Of a stretch of 64,000 bases of DNA, positions 1-7,890 are shown piece by piece. Both the position numbers and the translations under genes were made by a program. The notes below the pieces were generated by a model, which saw only the letters and a program-made list of their open reading frames with translations, searched no databases and had not been told where the DNA came from. Source of the stretch: Rhizobium metallidurans (GTDB lineage: Bacteria; Pseudomonadota; Alphaproteobacteria; Rhizobiales; Rhizobiaceae); NCBI RefSeq assembly GCF_014196505.1, contig NZ_JACIDW010000005.1:124001-188000 (forward strand), read 5' to 3'. Each line of letters begins with the position of its first letter. The first letter of the stretch is position 1.

Positions 1-963
1 GCGCCGCCGTCGATGACCCGTCAGCGTGTCGAAAAAGGCTTCAAGACCGGTGTCCGCGCCATCGACATCTTCTCTCCGCTTTGTCTCGGCCAGCGCCTCG
101 GCATCTTCGCGGGCTCCGGCGTCGGCAAATCCACGCTGCTGTCGATGCTCGCGCGCGCTGCGGCCTTCGACAAGGTCGTGATCGCGCTTGTCGGCGAACG
201 CGGTCGCGAGGTGCGCGAATTCATCGAGGATACGCTTGGCGCCGACATGCAGAAATCCGTCGTCGTCGTTGCGACCAGCGATGAAAGCCCGATGTTGCGC
301 AAGATGGCGCCGCTGACCGCGATCACCATCGCCGAGCATTTCCGTGATCAGGGCGACAACGTGCTCCTGATCGTCGATAGCGTGACGCGCTTTGCCCATG
401 CCATCCGCGAAGTCGCGACCGCCTCGGGCGAGCCGCCGATCGCGCGCGGCTATCCGGCATCCGTGTTCACCGAGTTGCCGCGCCTTCTCGAACGCGCCGG
501 CCCCGGCCCCGAGGGAACCGGCACCATCACGGCGATCATCTCGATCCTGGTCGACGGCGACAATCACAACGATCCGATCGCCGACTCCACCCGCGGTATT
601 CTCGACGGCCACCTCGTTCTCCAGCGCAGTCTCGCCGACGAGGGACGCTATCCCCCCATCGATCCGCTCGCGTCGATCTCGCGTCTGGCGCGCAAGGCGT
701 GGACGCCGGACCAGGAGAAGCTTGTCTCGCGCCTCAAGGCACTGGTTCACCGCTACGAGGAAACCCGCGACCTTCGCCTGATCGGTGGTTATCGCCAGGG
801 CGCCGATCCCGATCTGGACATGGCGGTCAAGCAGGTGCCGATCATTTACGACGTACTGAAGCAATCGCCGGGCGATCCGCCATCCCCCGATTCCTTTGCC
901 GATCTGGCGGGAGCCTTGAAGGCGGCGGCCGGTATCGGCAATCAGCCGAACGTACGCAGATAG
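1..963 (+). CDS. fliI: FliI, flagellar export ATPase (5' end outside window)
   Basis: This is the ATPase that energises unfolding and delivery of rod, hook and filament subunits to the flagellar type III export gate. The frame is open from base 1 and the first in-frame ATG (13) lies inside the conserved nucleotide-binding domain, so the N-terminus is missing. The P-loop GSGVGKST is at about 112-135, the Walker B stretch LLIVDSVTRF at about 364-393, and an F1-beta-like C-terminal helical domain follows. It is followed after 12 nt by a small membrane-protein gene, probably in the same transcript. The FliH and FliJ partners are not annotated in rhizobial clusters; candidates at 14805 and 29557 are described below. 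Confidence 0.95.
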   Translation, partial: APPSMTRQRVEKGFKTGVRAIDIFSPLCLGQRLGIFAGSGVGKSTLLSMLARAAAFDKVVIALVGERGREVREFIEDTLGADMQKSVVVVATSDESPMLRKMAPLTAITIAEHFRDQGDNVLLIVDSVTRFAHAIREVATASGEPPIARGYPASVFTELPRLLERAGPGPEGTGTITAIISILVDGDNHNDPIADSTRGILDGHLVLQRSLADEGRYPPIDPLASISRLARKAWTPDQEKLVSRLKALVHRYEETRDLRLIGGYRQGADPDLDMAVKQVPIIYDVLKQSPGDPPSPDSFADLAGALKAAAGIGNQPNVRR

Positions 964-975
964 CCGAGCTAGAAG

Positions 976-1536
976 ATGGAAAGAAACCACGTGACCGATT
1001 TCGACGACGACGAAAAGATTCCCCCGCTGGCGCCGCAGGGCGGTCGCAGATCGACCTTCAACGATCGCGCGCTGACGATCATCGGCCTGCTGCTCGCCGG
1101 CGCATCGGCGATCTTTCCGTGGTACGTGTTCTTCAACGAAAGCAAGTTCGGCATCGATGTCGCCGCGGGCGACCGCACGCGCGATCTGCCGGACTGGCCC
1201 GCGCGCAACGTTTTCAGCGTCTCGCCGCTGGCGATGGCGAATAAGAACCCTCCGGAAACCAAGCCCGACATTCCCGTCGACCCGTTGACGACGGCGACGG
1301 TTTCGTCGATCGGCAAGGAGGACGACCGCGGCGCTCCGCTGGAAGATCAGCCCTTGCCCGGAAAGTCCCCTTTCCGCCTCCTGTATGTCGCGAACGGCAG
1401 AGCGCTGATCGAGGCCACGTCTGGCATGTACGTTGTTCGTATTGGCTCCATCCTGCCGGATGAAAGCCGTCTTGCCGCACTGGAACAGCGCGACGGAAAG
1501 TGGGTCATCGTGACCTCCAAGGGCGAGGTCTACTGA
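976..1536 (+). CDS. Flagellar-locus membrane protein of unknown function (186 aa)
   Basis: I do not recognise a named family. The protein has a charged N-terminus of about 30 residues, one hydrophobic segment at about residues 34-55 (rich in Ile, Leu, Ala and Phe), then a hydrophilic Pro-rich linker. A compact C-terminal domain of about 70 residues contains LLYVANGRALIEA and ends in EVY. The topology is therefore cytoplasmic N-terminus, one membrane span, periplasmic C-terminus. It starts 12 nt after fliI and is the last gene before a terminator, so it is probably cotranscribed with fliI. The length and position fit an unnamed gene that sits between fliI and flgB in rhizobial clusters. A role in export or motor assembly is inference from position only. 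Confidence 0.75.
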   Translation: MERNHVTDFDDDEKIPPLAPQGGRRSTFNDRALTIIGLLLAGASAIFPWYVFFNESKFGIDVAAGDRTRDLPDWPARNVFSVSPLAMANKNPPETKPDIPVDPLTTATVSSIGKEDDRGAPLEDQPLPGKSPFRLLYVANGRALIEATSGMYVVRIGSILPDESRLAALEQRDGKWVIVTSKGEVY

Positions 1537-1566
1537 CGCGTCGGCTGCCCCCAAGCCCAGTTTTTC

Positions 1567-1598
1567 AAGGCTCCTCCGCGCCGCGGTGGGGCCTTTTT
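1567..1598 (+). terminator. Rho-independent terminator after the fliI-orf unit
   Basis: A G+C-rich hairpin with arms at about 1567-1580 and 1582-1595 (two internal mismatches) runs into five to six T. It lies 30 nt after the stop of the 976 gene and about 105 nt before flgB, so flgB probably has its own promoter. Confidence 0.7.
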
Positions 1599-1703
1599 CG
1601 TTCCGCGCGATCCAAGCCTGCTCTTAGGGAGCAAGAACGCATTCTCCGTAAGTCTGACGCAAGATTACCCGCCTAGGTTCGGCTCAGTAAGAAGGAGAGT
1701 TCC

Positions 1704-2096
1704 ATGCAACCGATTCAACTGTTCGACTTGGCCTCGCGGCAGGCGGAATGGCTGACCATTCGTCAGGAAGTCGTTGCCGGCAACATCGCGAACGCGAACA
1801 CACCAAAGTATCGCGCCCAGGACATCACCCCGTTTCAGGCCGTTCTCGACCGTTCGGACATCACGATGGCGCGCACCAATGCCGCGCATCTGAGCGGCAA
1901 CAATCTGAACACCAAGAACGACATCAACGTCAGGGATGCCGACTTGAATCAGGAAATGGGTGTGCAGGAATCGGGCAATACGGTCGGTCTGGCCAAGGAG
2001 CTCTCCAAGTCCGGCGAAATCAAGCGCCAGTATGAGCTGAACACCTCGCTGGTGGGGTCTTTCAATCGAATGATGCTTATGACGGTGAAGAGCTAA
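1704..2096 (+). CDS. flgB: FlgB, proximal rod protein
   Basis: FlgB is a proximal-rod subunit of the flagellar basal body, exported through the flagellar type III system. The 130-residue length is normal. The N-terminus carries the rod-family signature [14 protein letters not shown] in a helical segment, and the C-terminus is the heptad-rich helix typical of axial proteins. AAGGAG at 1692-1697 is well placed for the ATG at 1704. It is the first gene after the terminator at 1567, and flgC starts 4 nt after its stop, so it heads a tightly packed basal-body operon running to fliP. Confidence 0.95.
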   Translation: MQPIQLFDLASRQAEWLTIRQEVVAGNIANANTPKYRAQDITPFQAVLDRSDITMARTNAAHLSGNNLNTKNDINVRDADLNQEMGVQESGNTVGLAKELSKSGEIKRQYELNTSLVGSFNRMMLMTVKS

Positions 2097-2100
2097 TACC

Positions 2101-2517
2101 ATGGATCCTTTGTCAGCCGCTTCCAAAATCGCATCTTCGGGCCTCGAGGCGCAATCGACGCGTCTTCGCATCGTCTCCGAAAACATCGCCAACTCCCGCT
2201 CGACGGGTGATACGCCCGGCTCCGATCCTTATCGTCGCAAGACCATCACCTTCGGCGAGGCCATGGATCGCGCCAACGGCTTGGCGACGGTCGGCGTCAA
2301 GAAGCTCGGCGTCGACGAATCGAAGTTCAGCACCGAATACGATCCGAACAACCCGGCGGCCGACGCCAGGGGCGTGGTGAAGTTGCCCAACGTCAACATG
2401 CTGGTCGAGATGGCCGACATGCGCGAGGCCAACCGCTCCTATGACGCCAACCTGCAGGTTATCAAGCAAACGCGCGATCTCGTTTCGTCGACGATCGACC
2501 TTCTGAAGAGCCAATAA
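2101..2517 (+). CDS. flgC: FlgC, proximal rod protein
   Basis: FlgC is a second proximal-rod subunit. The 138 residues contain the N-terminal motif [10 protein letters not shown] and the C-terminal axial helix [20 protein letters not shown], both diagnostic of FlgC/FlgG-type rod proteins. The TAA stop (2515-2517) shares its last base with the ATG of fliE, implying translational coupling. Confidence 0.95.
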   Translation: MDPLSAASKIASSGLEAQSTRLRIVSENIANSRSTGDTPGSDPYRRKTITFGEAMDRANGLATVGVKKLGVDESKFSTEYDPNNPAADARGVVKLPNVNMLVEMADMREANRSYDANLQVIKQTRDLVSSTIDLLKSQ

Positions 2518-2843
2518 TGATTAACAGCATAAACAGCCTCAGCTCCCTGTCGATCACGCGCGATCTCAGCGGCGTCGATCTCGGCAAATCCCAGGCCTCG
2601 TCGTCGGCGCAGAGCGCCACCAACGACGCCAGCTTCGCATCCGTCCTTGGCAATGCGGCCACCAACGCCGTCAATTCGATCAAGGGCGCGGAAAACATGT
2701 CGTTCCAGGGCATCAACGGTACCGCGACGACGCGCGAAGTCGTCGACGCCGTGATGCAGGCGCAACAGACCCTTCAGACCGCCATTGCCATTCGAGACAA
2801 GGTCGTTTCCGCCTTCCTCGAAGTGACCAAGATGCAGATGTAG
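2517..2843 (+). CDS. fliE: FliE, MS-ring/rod junction protein
   Basis: FliE links the MS-ring to the rod and is the first substrate of flagellar export. The 108-residue protein has a Ser-rich N-terminus and the FliE C-terminal helix pair, ending in VVSAFLEVTKMQM (compare the usual AYEEIMRMQI-type end). The start overlaps the flgC stop by one base. flgG follows after 20 nt. Confidence 0.93.
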   Translation: MINSINSLSSLSITRDLSGVDLGKSQASSSAQSATNDASFASVLGNAATNAVNSIKGAENMSFQGINGTATTREVVDAVMQAQQTLQTAIAIRDKVVSAFLEVTKMQM

Positions 2844-2863
2844 TTGATTTTGAGGATTGAGCC

Positions 2864-3652
2864 ATGAGAGCGCTTGCCATCGCAGCAACGGGCATGGATG
2901 CCCAGCAGACCAACCTTGAAGTTATCGCGAACAACATCGCGAACATCAACACGACAGGCTTCAAGCGCGCCCGCGCGGAATTCACGGACCTGCTCTACCA
3001 GACTGAGCGCGCGCAGGGCGTTTCCAACCGCGCTAACCAGGCAATCGTGCCTGAAGGCGCCAACATCGGTCTCGGTGTACAGACGTCCGCTGTCCGCAAC
3101 CTGCACATGCAGGGCGAGCTCTCCCAGACCGGCAACGATCTCGACGTGGCACTGGTCGGTCGCGGCTTCTTCCAGATCCAGGCTCCAGACGGGACGACGC
3201 TCTACACCCGCGCCGGCGCGTTCAACAAGAACGAGACCGGCCAGATCGTGACCATCGACGGTTACACCGTTGCGCCGAACATCACCATTCCCGTCGGTTC
3301 GAAGGAGCTCACCATCAGCCGCTCCGGCGAAGTGACCGCGGTGCTGCCGGGGGCCACGGCGCCCACCACGCTCGGCCAGCTGCAGATCGCCGATTTCGTC
3401 AACGAAGCGGGTCTCAAGCCGCTCGGCGACAACCTCTTCCAGGAAACGCCGGCTTCCGGTCAGCCGGTCGTCGGTACGCCCGACGATCCGGGCTACGGTT
3501 ACCTCAAGCAGAGCTACCTGGAATCGTCCAACGTCGATCCGGTGAAGGAAATCACCGAGCTGATCTCGGCGCAGCGCGCTTACGAAATGAACTCGAAAGT
3601 CATCACCACCGCCGACGAAATGGCCTCCATCGTCAGCAAGAACCTGAAGTAA
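2864..3652 (+). CDS. flgG: FlgG, distal rod protein
   Basis: FlgG forms the distal rod that passes through the P and L rings. At 262 residues it has the canonical length. The N-terminus has [13 protein letters not shown], the middle has the FlgE/F/G domain ([21 protein letters not shown]), and the C-terminus ends with the axial helix [20 protein letters not shown]. The gene lies between fliE and flgA as in other rhizobia. Confidence 0.97.
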   Translation: MRALAIAATGMDAQQTNLEVIANNIANINTTGFKRARAEFTDLLYQTERAQGVSNRANQAIVPEGANIGLGVQTSAVRNLHMQGELSQTGNDLDVALVGRGFFQIQAPDGTTLYTRAGAFNKNETGQIVTIDGYTVAPNITIPVGSKELTISRSGEVTAVLPGATAPTTLGQLQIADFVNEAGLKPLGDNLFQETPASGQPVVGTPDDPGYGYLKQSYLESSNVDPVKEITELISAQRAYEMNSKVITTADEMASIVSKNLK

Positions 3653-3669
3653 CAGGGAAGGGCCGAAAC

Positions 3670-4155
3670 ATGACGTTTTGCCGGGTAGAACATCTTCGTG
3701 GATGGGCGAAAGCCGCGGTCATCGCGGCCATCACCCTTGCGGCGCCGTCGGCCTATGCCGCCGCCGACCTGGGGTACGCCGTCATTCCGACCACCATCAT
3801 CTATCCCGGCGAAACGATATCCAGCGCGCAATTGCAGGAAGTCGAGGTCACAAACCCCAACCTGCAGGGAGACTACGCCAAGACCATCGGGCAGGTGGAC
3901 GGCATGATTTCCAAGCGCACGCTGCTTCCCGGCCAGTCGATTTCCATCTCCGCTTTGCGCGAGCCCTACACCGTGACGCGCGGCTCCTCCATCCGCCTGA
4001 TCTTCACCGTCGGGCCGATGGCGATCTCCGCCGCCGGCTCGCCGCTTGAAGACGGCATGACCGGCCAGCTGGTCCGCGTCCGCAACATGGACTCCGGAGT
4101 GATCGTCAGCGGCACCGTGCTCGCGAACGGCACCATACACGTGGCTGCAAAATGA
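3670..4155 (+). CDS. flgA: FlgA, periplasmic P-ring assembly chaperone
   Basis: FlgA helps FlgI assemble into the P ring in the periplasm. The 161 residues start with a Sec signal peptide (hydrophobic AAVIAAITLAAPSAYA, cleavage near residue 31), followed by an SAF-like domain. The C-terminal motif GQLVRVRNMDSGVIVSGTVLANGTIHV is the FlgA signature. It is shorter than the roughly 220-residue enterobacterial protein, which is usual for rhizobial FlgA. The stop overlaps the flgI start by 4 nt. Confidence 0.93.
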   Translation: MTFCRVEHLRGWAKAAVIAAITLAAPSAYAAADLGYAVIPTTIIYPGETISSAQLQEVEVTNPNLQGDYAKTIGQVDGMISKRTLLPGQSISISALREPYTVTRGSSIRLIFTVGPMAISAAGSPLEDGMTGQLVRVRNMDSGVIVSGTVLANGTIHVAAK

Positions 4156-5273
4156 AGATCCTGTCTCGTCTTTTCATAGCACTTGCGCTGCTCGCGCCAA
4201 ACGTCCTGGCCGTCACGCCGGCCTCGGCGCTGAACTCGCGCATCAAGGACATTGCCTCGCTGCAGGCGGGTCGCGACAACCAGCTCATCGGCTACGGCCT
4301 CATCGTCGGTCTCCAGGGGACCGGCGATGGTTTCCGTTCATCGCCGTTCACCGAGCAGTCGATGCGCGCCATGCTGCAAAACCTCGGGATTTCCACCCAG
4401 GGCGGGCAGTCGAATGCCAAGAACACCGCCGCCGTCATGGTCACCGCCAACCTGCCGCCTTTCGCAAGCCCCGGCAGCCGCCTCGACGTCAACGTCAGCT
4501 CGCTGGGCGACGCCACGTCGCTGCGCGGCGGAACGCTGATCATGACGTCATTATCAGGCGCCGATGGCCAGATCTACGCCGTCGCCCAGGGCTCGGTGGT
4601 CGTCTCCGGCTTTACCGCGCAGGGTCAGGCCTCGACCGTGACCGAAGGCGTCACGACAGCGGGCCGCGTGCCGAGCGGCGCCATCATCGAGCGTGAACTG
4701 CCGTCGCGTTTCAAGGACTCGGTCAATCTCGTCCTGCAGTTGCGCAACCCGGATTTCTCCACCGCCGTGCGCATCGCCGACGTGGTCAATGGTTATGCGC
4801 GCGTACGCTTCGGCGGCCCCGTCGCGGAGGCGAAGGATGCGCAGGAAGTCATCGTCCAGAAGCCCCGCGAAGCCGACCTCACGCGTCTGATGGCCGATAT
4901 CGAAAATCTCGCTGTCGCAACCGACACGCCGGCCAAGGTCGTGATCAACGAACGCACGGGAACGATCGTCATCGGCGCGGACGTTCGCGTCTCCCCGGTC
5001 GCCGTCAGCTATGGCACACTCACCGTGCAGGTCACCGAGACGCCTCAGGTCATTCAGCCGGAGCCCTTCTCGCGTGGCGTCACCGCGGTCCAGCCGCAAA
5101 CGGATATCATCGCCCAGCAGACCGGCGGCAATGTCGCGCTGCTCGACGGGCCTGACCTGAAGACGCTGGTGGCCGGCCTCAACAACATCGGCGTCAAGCC
5201 GGATGGCATCATCGCCATTCTGCAGGGCATCAAGTCGGCCGGCGCGCTGCAAGCGGAGCTTGTCCTGCAATGA
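4152..5273 (+). CDS. flgI: FlgI, flagellar P-ring protein
   Basis: FlgI builds the periplasmic P ring around the rod. The 373 residues begin with a cleavable signal peptide (KILSRLFIALALLAPNVLA). They then show the family block RIKDIASLQAGRDNQLIGYG and the GLQGTGDG motif, and end in the conserved GIKSAGALQAELVLQ. The ATG overlaps the flgA stop and the TGA overlaps the next ATG at 5270, so the three genes are translationally coupled. Confidence 0.97.
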   Translation: MKILSRLFIALALLAPNVLAVTPASALNSRIKDIASLQAGRDNQLIGYGLIVGLQGTGDGFRSSPFTEQSMRAMLQNLGISTQGGQSNAKNTAAVMVTANLPPFASPGSRLDVNVSSLGDATSLRGGTLIMTSLSGADGQIYAVAQGSVVVSGFTAQGQASTVTEGVTTAGRVPSGAIIERELPSRFKDSVNLVLQLRNPDFSTAVRIADVVNGYARVRFGGPVAEAKDAQEVIVQKPREADLTRLMADIENLAVATDTPAKVVINERTGTIVIGADVRVSPVAVSYGTLTVQVTETPQVIQPEPFSRGVTAVQPQTDIIAQQTGGNVALLDGPDLKTLVAGLNNIGVKPDGIIAILQGIKSAGALQAELVLQ

Positions 5274-5818
5274 CGGCTATCTCTCTCGCGAACATGACGG
5301 TGTCGGAACTGACGCGGCGGTTGATCCTGCCGGCGGCGGCCGTCGTCATGCTGACCATCCCCGGCGCCTTCGCCCAGGAAGCCCGCACCTCGGCGGGCGG
5401 CGAGCTGACCTCCGAGGAGGAAATCAAGCAGTTCTGCAGCAACATCGCCGACCCCGCGCGCGACCAGCGCTACCTGCTGCAGAAGCAGGAGCTCGACAAG
5501 CTCAGGGCCGATGTCGACAGCCGCATCGCCGAGATGACGAAGCGGCGCGACGAGTATCAGGACTGGTTGAAGCGCCGCGACGACTTTCTGAAGCAGGCGG
5601 AAGCAGGCCTGACGGATATCTATAAGAAAATGAAGCCGGATGCCGCCGCGCAGCAGCTTCAGGAAGTGAAGGTCGAAGTGGCGGCCGCCGTGATCATGCG
5701 GTTGAACGCCACGCAGTCGAGCCTGATCCTGAACGAGATGGAACCGCAGAAGGCCGCGGTCATCGCCAACATCATCGCCAGCGCGTCCGACCCCAATACC
5801 TCGAAGGATCCCTCATGA
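5270..5818 (+). CDS. motE: MotE, periplasmic chaperone-like motility protein
   Basis: This 182-residue protein has an N-terminal signal or anchor segment (LILPAAAVVMLTIPGAFA), a long charged coiled coil at about residues 55-120, and a C-terminal MgtE-N-like helical domain (VIMRLNATQSSLILNEMEPQ). The size, the position between flgI and flgH, and the domain plan match MotE of Sinorhizobium meliloti, described there as a periplasmic chaperone for MotC, which is encoded here at 16697. The assignment rests on synteny and architecture. Both ends overlap neighbours by 4 nt. Confidence 0.85.
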   Translation: MTAISLANMTVSELTRRLILPAAAVVMLTIPGAFAQEARTSAGGELTSEEEIKQFCSNIADPARDQRYLLQKQELDKLRADVDSRIAEMTKRRDEYQDWLKRRDDFLKQAEAGLTDIYKKMKPDAAAQQLQEVKVEVAAAVIMRLNATQSSLILNEMEPQKAAVIANIIASASDPNTSKDPS

Positions 5819-6534
5819 AGAAGCGTTTCCCGCTCGCGATCGCCGCCGTGGCCGTTCTGGCCGCCGGCTGCCAGTCTCCGCAGGCGATCAAGGAGATCGG
5901 CCGCGCGCCGGCCATGAGCCCGATCGGCAGCGGTCTCGCCTATGGCCAGACGCAGCAGATGTCGATGTATCCGAAGCAGCCGCGCCAGGTCGCGCAGGGC
6001 TATTCGCTCTGGAGCGACTCTCAGGCGACGCTGTTCAAGGACGCGCGCGCGCTCAACGTCGGCGACATCCTGACAGTCAATATCTCGATCAACGACAAGG
6101 GCTCGTTCGAAAACAATACGAACCGCAGCCGTACCAATAGCAGCGGCCTGAACTGGGACGCGCAGGCCAACATTCTCGGCTGGAACCCGTCGTCGAAGAC
6201 CGACGTCACCTACGGTTCCGATACGAGCACGGACGGCAAGGGCAAGATCGAGCGCACCGACAAGCTGAACCTGATGGTCGCGGCGGTCGTGACCGGCATC
6301 CTCGAGAACGGCAACCTGGTCGTCAGCGGCTCGCAGGAGGTGCGGCTGAACCAGGAACTGCGTATCCTCAACGTCGCCGGTATCGTGCGTCCGCAGGACG
6401 TCACCGCCGAAAACGAGATTTCCTACGACAGGATCGCCGAAGCGCGCATCTCCTACGGCGGCCGCGGTCGCCTGATGGAAGTGCAGCAGCCCCCGCGCGG
6501 CCAGCAGGCCGTCGACATTCTTTCACCGCTCTAA
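5815..6534 (+). CDS. flgH: FlgH, flagellar L-ring lipoprotein
   Basis: FlgH forms the outer-membrane L ring. The N-terminus is a lipoprotein signal with lipobox LAAGC (Cys19 lipidated). The body contains SLWSDSQATLFKDARALNVGDILTVNI and the C-terminal VAGIVRPQDVTAENEISYDRIAEARISYGGRG, both FlgH hallmarks. The length of 239 residues is normal. The start overlaps motE by 4 nt; fliL follows after 11 nt. Confidence 0.97.
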   Translation: MKKRFPLAIAAVAVLAAGCQSPQAIKEIGRAPAMSPIGSGLAYGQTQQMSMYPKQPRQVAQGYSLWSDSQATLFKDARALNVGDILTVNISINDKGSFENNTNRSRTNSSGLNWDAQANILGWNPSSKTDVTYGSDTSTDGKGKIERTDKLNLMVAAVVTGILENGNLVVSGSQEVRLNQELRILNVAGIVRPQDVTAENEISYDRIAEARISYGGRGRLMEVQQPPRGQQAVDILSPL

Positions 6535-6545
6535 GGTCCGGTAAA

Positions 6546-7049
6546 ATGGCAGACGCAGAAGGCACCGAGGGCCAGTCGAAGAAGAAGTCGGCGACGATGA
6601 TGACGATCATCGGCCTCGCCGTCCTGACCCTCCTTGGCGGTGGCGGTGGCTGGGTCGTCGGCGGCATGATCGCACCGGGCGTGAAATCCGCGAAGCAGGC
6701 CGAGCAGGCAACCGCGGCGGCGGCAAAGCCGGCCGAGGCGGGATTGCAGAAAATCTCGACGGAAGCCAACAACGTCGTTCAGCTGGAACCGATCACGTCG
6801 AACCTGGCCTACCCCTCGGAAAACTGGGTTCGCCTCGAAGTGGCGCTGCTGTTTTCCGAGAAGCCCGACGTCAAGCTGGCCGAGGAGATCAACCAGGACA
6901 TCCTGGCCTATATCCGGACAGTGTCGCTGCAGCAGATCGAGGGCCCTCGCGGCTTTGAATATCTTAGGGATGACATCCAGGAGCGTGTTGACCTTCGGGC
7001 GCAGGGACGCGTATCGAAAGTCATGTTCAGGACCTTCGTCATCGAATGA
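6546..7049 (+). CDS. fliL: FliL, stator-associated membrane protein
   Basis: FliL is a single-pass inner-membrane protein that rings the stator units and supports torque. The 167 residues have a short cytoplasmic N-terminus, one transmembrane segment at about 17-40 (IIGLAVLTLLGGGGGWVVGG), an Ala-rich linker and the periplasmic FliL domain. That domain ends in LRAQGRVSKVMFRTFVIE, the characteristic C-terminus. Its stop overlaps the fliP start by 4 nt. A second, weaker FliL-like protein is encoded at 30949. Confidence 0.93.
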   Translation: MADAEGTEGQSKKKSATMMTIIGLAVLTLLGGGGGWVVGGMIAPGVKSAKQAEQATAAAAKPAEAGLQKISTEANNVVQLEPITSNLAYPSENWVRLEVALLFSEKPDVKLAEEINQDILAYIRTVSLQQIEGPRGFEYLRDDIQERVDLRAQGRVSKVMFRTFVIE

Positions 7050-7783
7050 TTCGATTCCTAGTGATCTTGGCTGCCATGATGGCGGTCCCGGAGCTGGCGC
7101 ATGCGCAGCAGCTCCCGTCGAACCTGCTCAACCTGCCGGTGGACGGCTCGGTCGCGGCATGGATCATTCGCACCTTCGGTCTTCTGACCGTTCTCTCGGT
7201 TGCGCCCGGCATCCTGATGATGGTGACGAGCTTCCCGCGCTTCGTCATCGCTTTCTCCATTCTCCGGACAGGCCTCGGCCTCGCTTCCGCCCCCTCGAAC
7301 ATGATCTTGCTGTCGCTGTCGCTGTTCATGACGTTCTACGTCATGCAACCGACCTTCGATCAGGCGTGGCGCGATGGTGTCCAGCCGCTGCTGGCGAACC
7401 AGATCAACGAGCAGCAGGCGGTCGAGCGCGTTGCCGAGCCGTTCCGCGCCTTCATGACGCGCAACACCCGCGAAAAGGATTTGAAGCTCTTCGTCGATCT
7501 CGCCCGTGAGCGCGGCCAGACGGTCGATGCCGGCGAGAAGATCGACTATCGCGTCCTCGTTCCGGCCTTCATGATCTCGGAGATCCGGCGCGGCTTTGAA
7601 ATCGGCTTCCTTGTCGTTCTTCCCTTCCTCGTCATCGACCTGATCGTCGCGACCATCACCATGGCCATGGGCATGATGATGCTGCCGCCGACATTGATCT
7701 CGCTGCCGTTCAAGGTTCTGTTCTTCGTCCTGATCGACGGCTGGAACCTGCTGGTCGGCAGTCTGGTTCGATCCTTCAACTGA
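7046..7783 (+). CDS. fliP: FliP, export gate membrane protein
   Basis: FliP is a core subunit of the FliPQR export-gate channel. The 245 residues start with a cleavable signal peptide ending AHAQQ and have four membrane segments. They carry the family motifs SFPRFVIAFSILRTGLG, VLVPAFMISEIRRGFEIGF and the C-terminal PFKVLFFVLIDGWNLLVGSLVRSF. fliQ and fliR lie about 19 kb downstream, so the gate genes are split between two operons. The gene is followed by a strong bidirectional terminator. Confidence 0.97.
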   Translation: MIRFLVILAAMMAVPELAHAQQLPSNLLNLPVDGSVAAWIIRTFGLLTVLSVAPGILMMVTSFPRFVIAFSILRTGLGLASAPSNMILLSLSLFMTFYVMQPTFDQAWRDGVQPLLANQINEQQAVERVAEPFRAFMTRNTREKDLKLFVDLARERGQTVDAGEKIDYRVLVPAFMISEIRRGFEIGFLVVLPFLVIDLIVATITMAMGMMMLPPTLISLPFKVLFFVLIDGWNLLVGSLVRSFN

Positions 7784-7820
7784 CGCGCGACACGCGGACG
7801 GAAGTACCATCAGTCAAGAA

Positions 7821-7860
7821 CGAAGAAGCCGGCGATCGATCCGCCGGCTTCTTCGTTTGT
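7821..7860. terminator. Bidirectional terminator between fliP and the convergent GT41 gene
   Basis: A perfect 14-bp inverted repeat (7821-7834 with 7842-7855) encloses a 7-nt loop and is followed by a T-rich run on the plus strand. The left arm begins CGAAGAAGCC. It lies between two converging genes and can end both transcripts. Confidence 0.85.
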
Positions 7861-7890
7861 TTCTGGGGTCGCGGCCTGTCGCGGCCCGGG

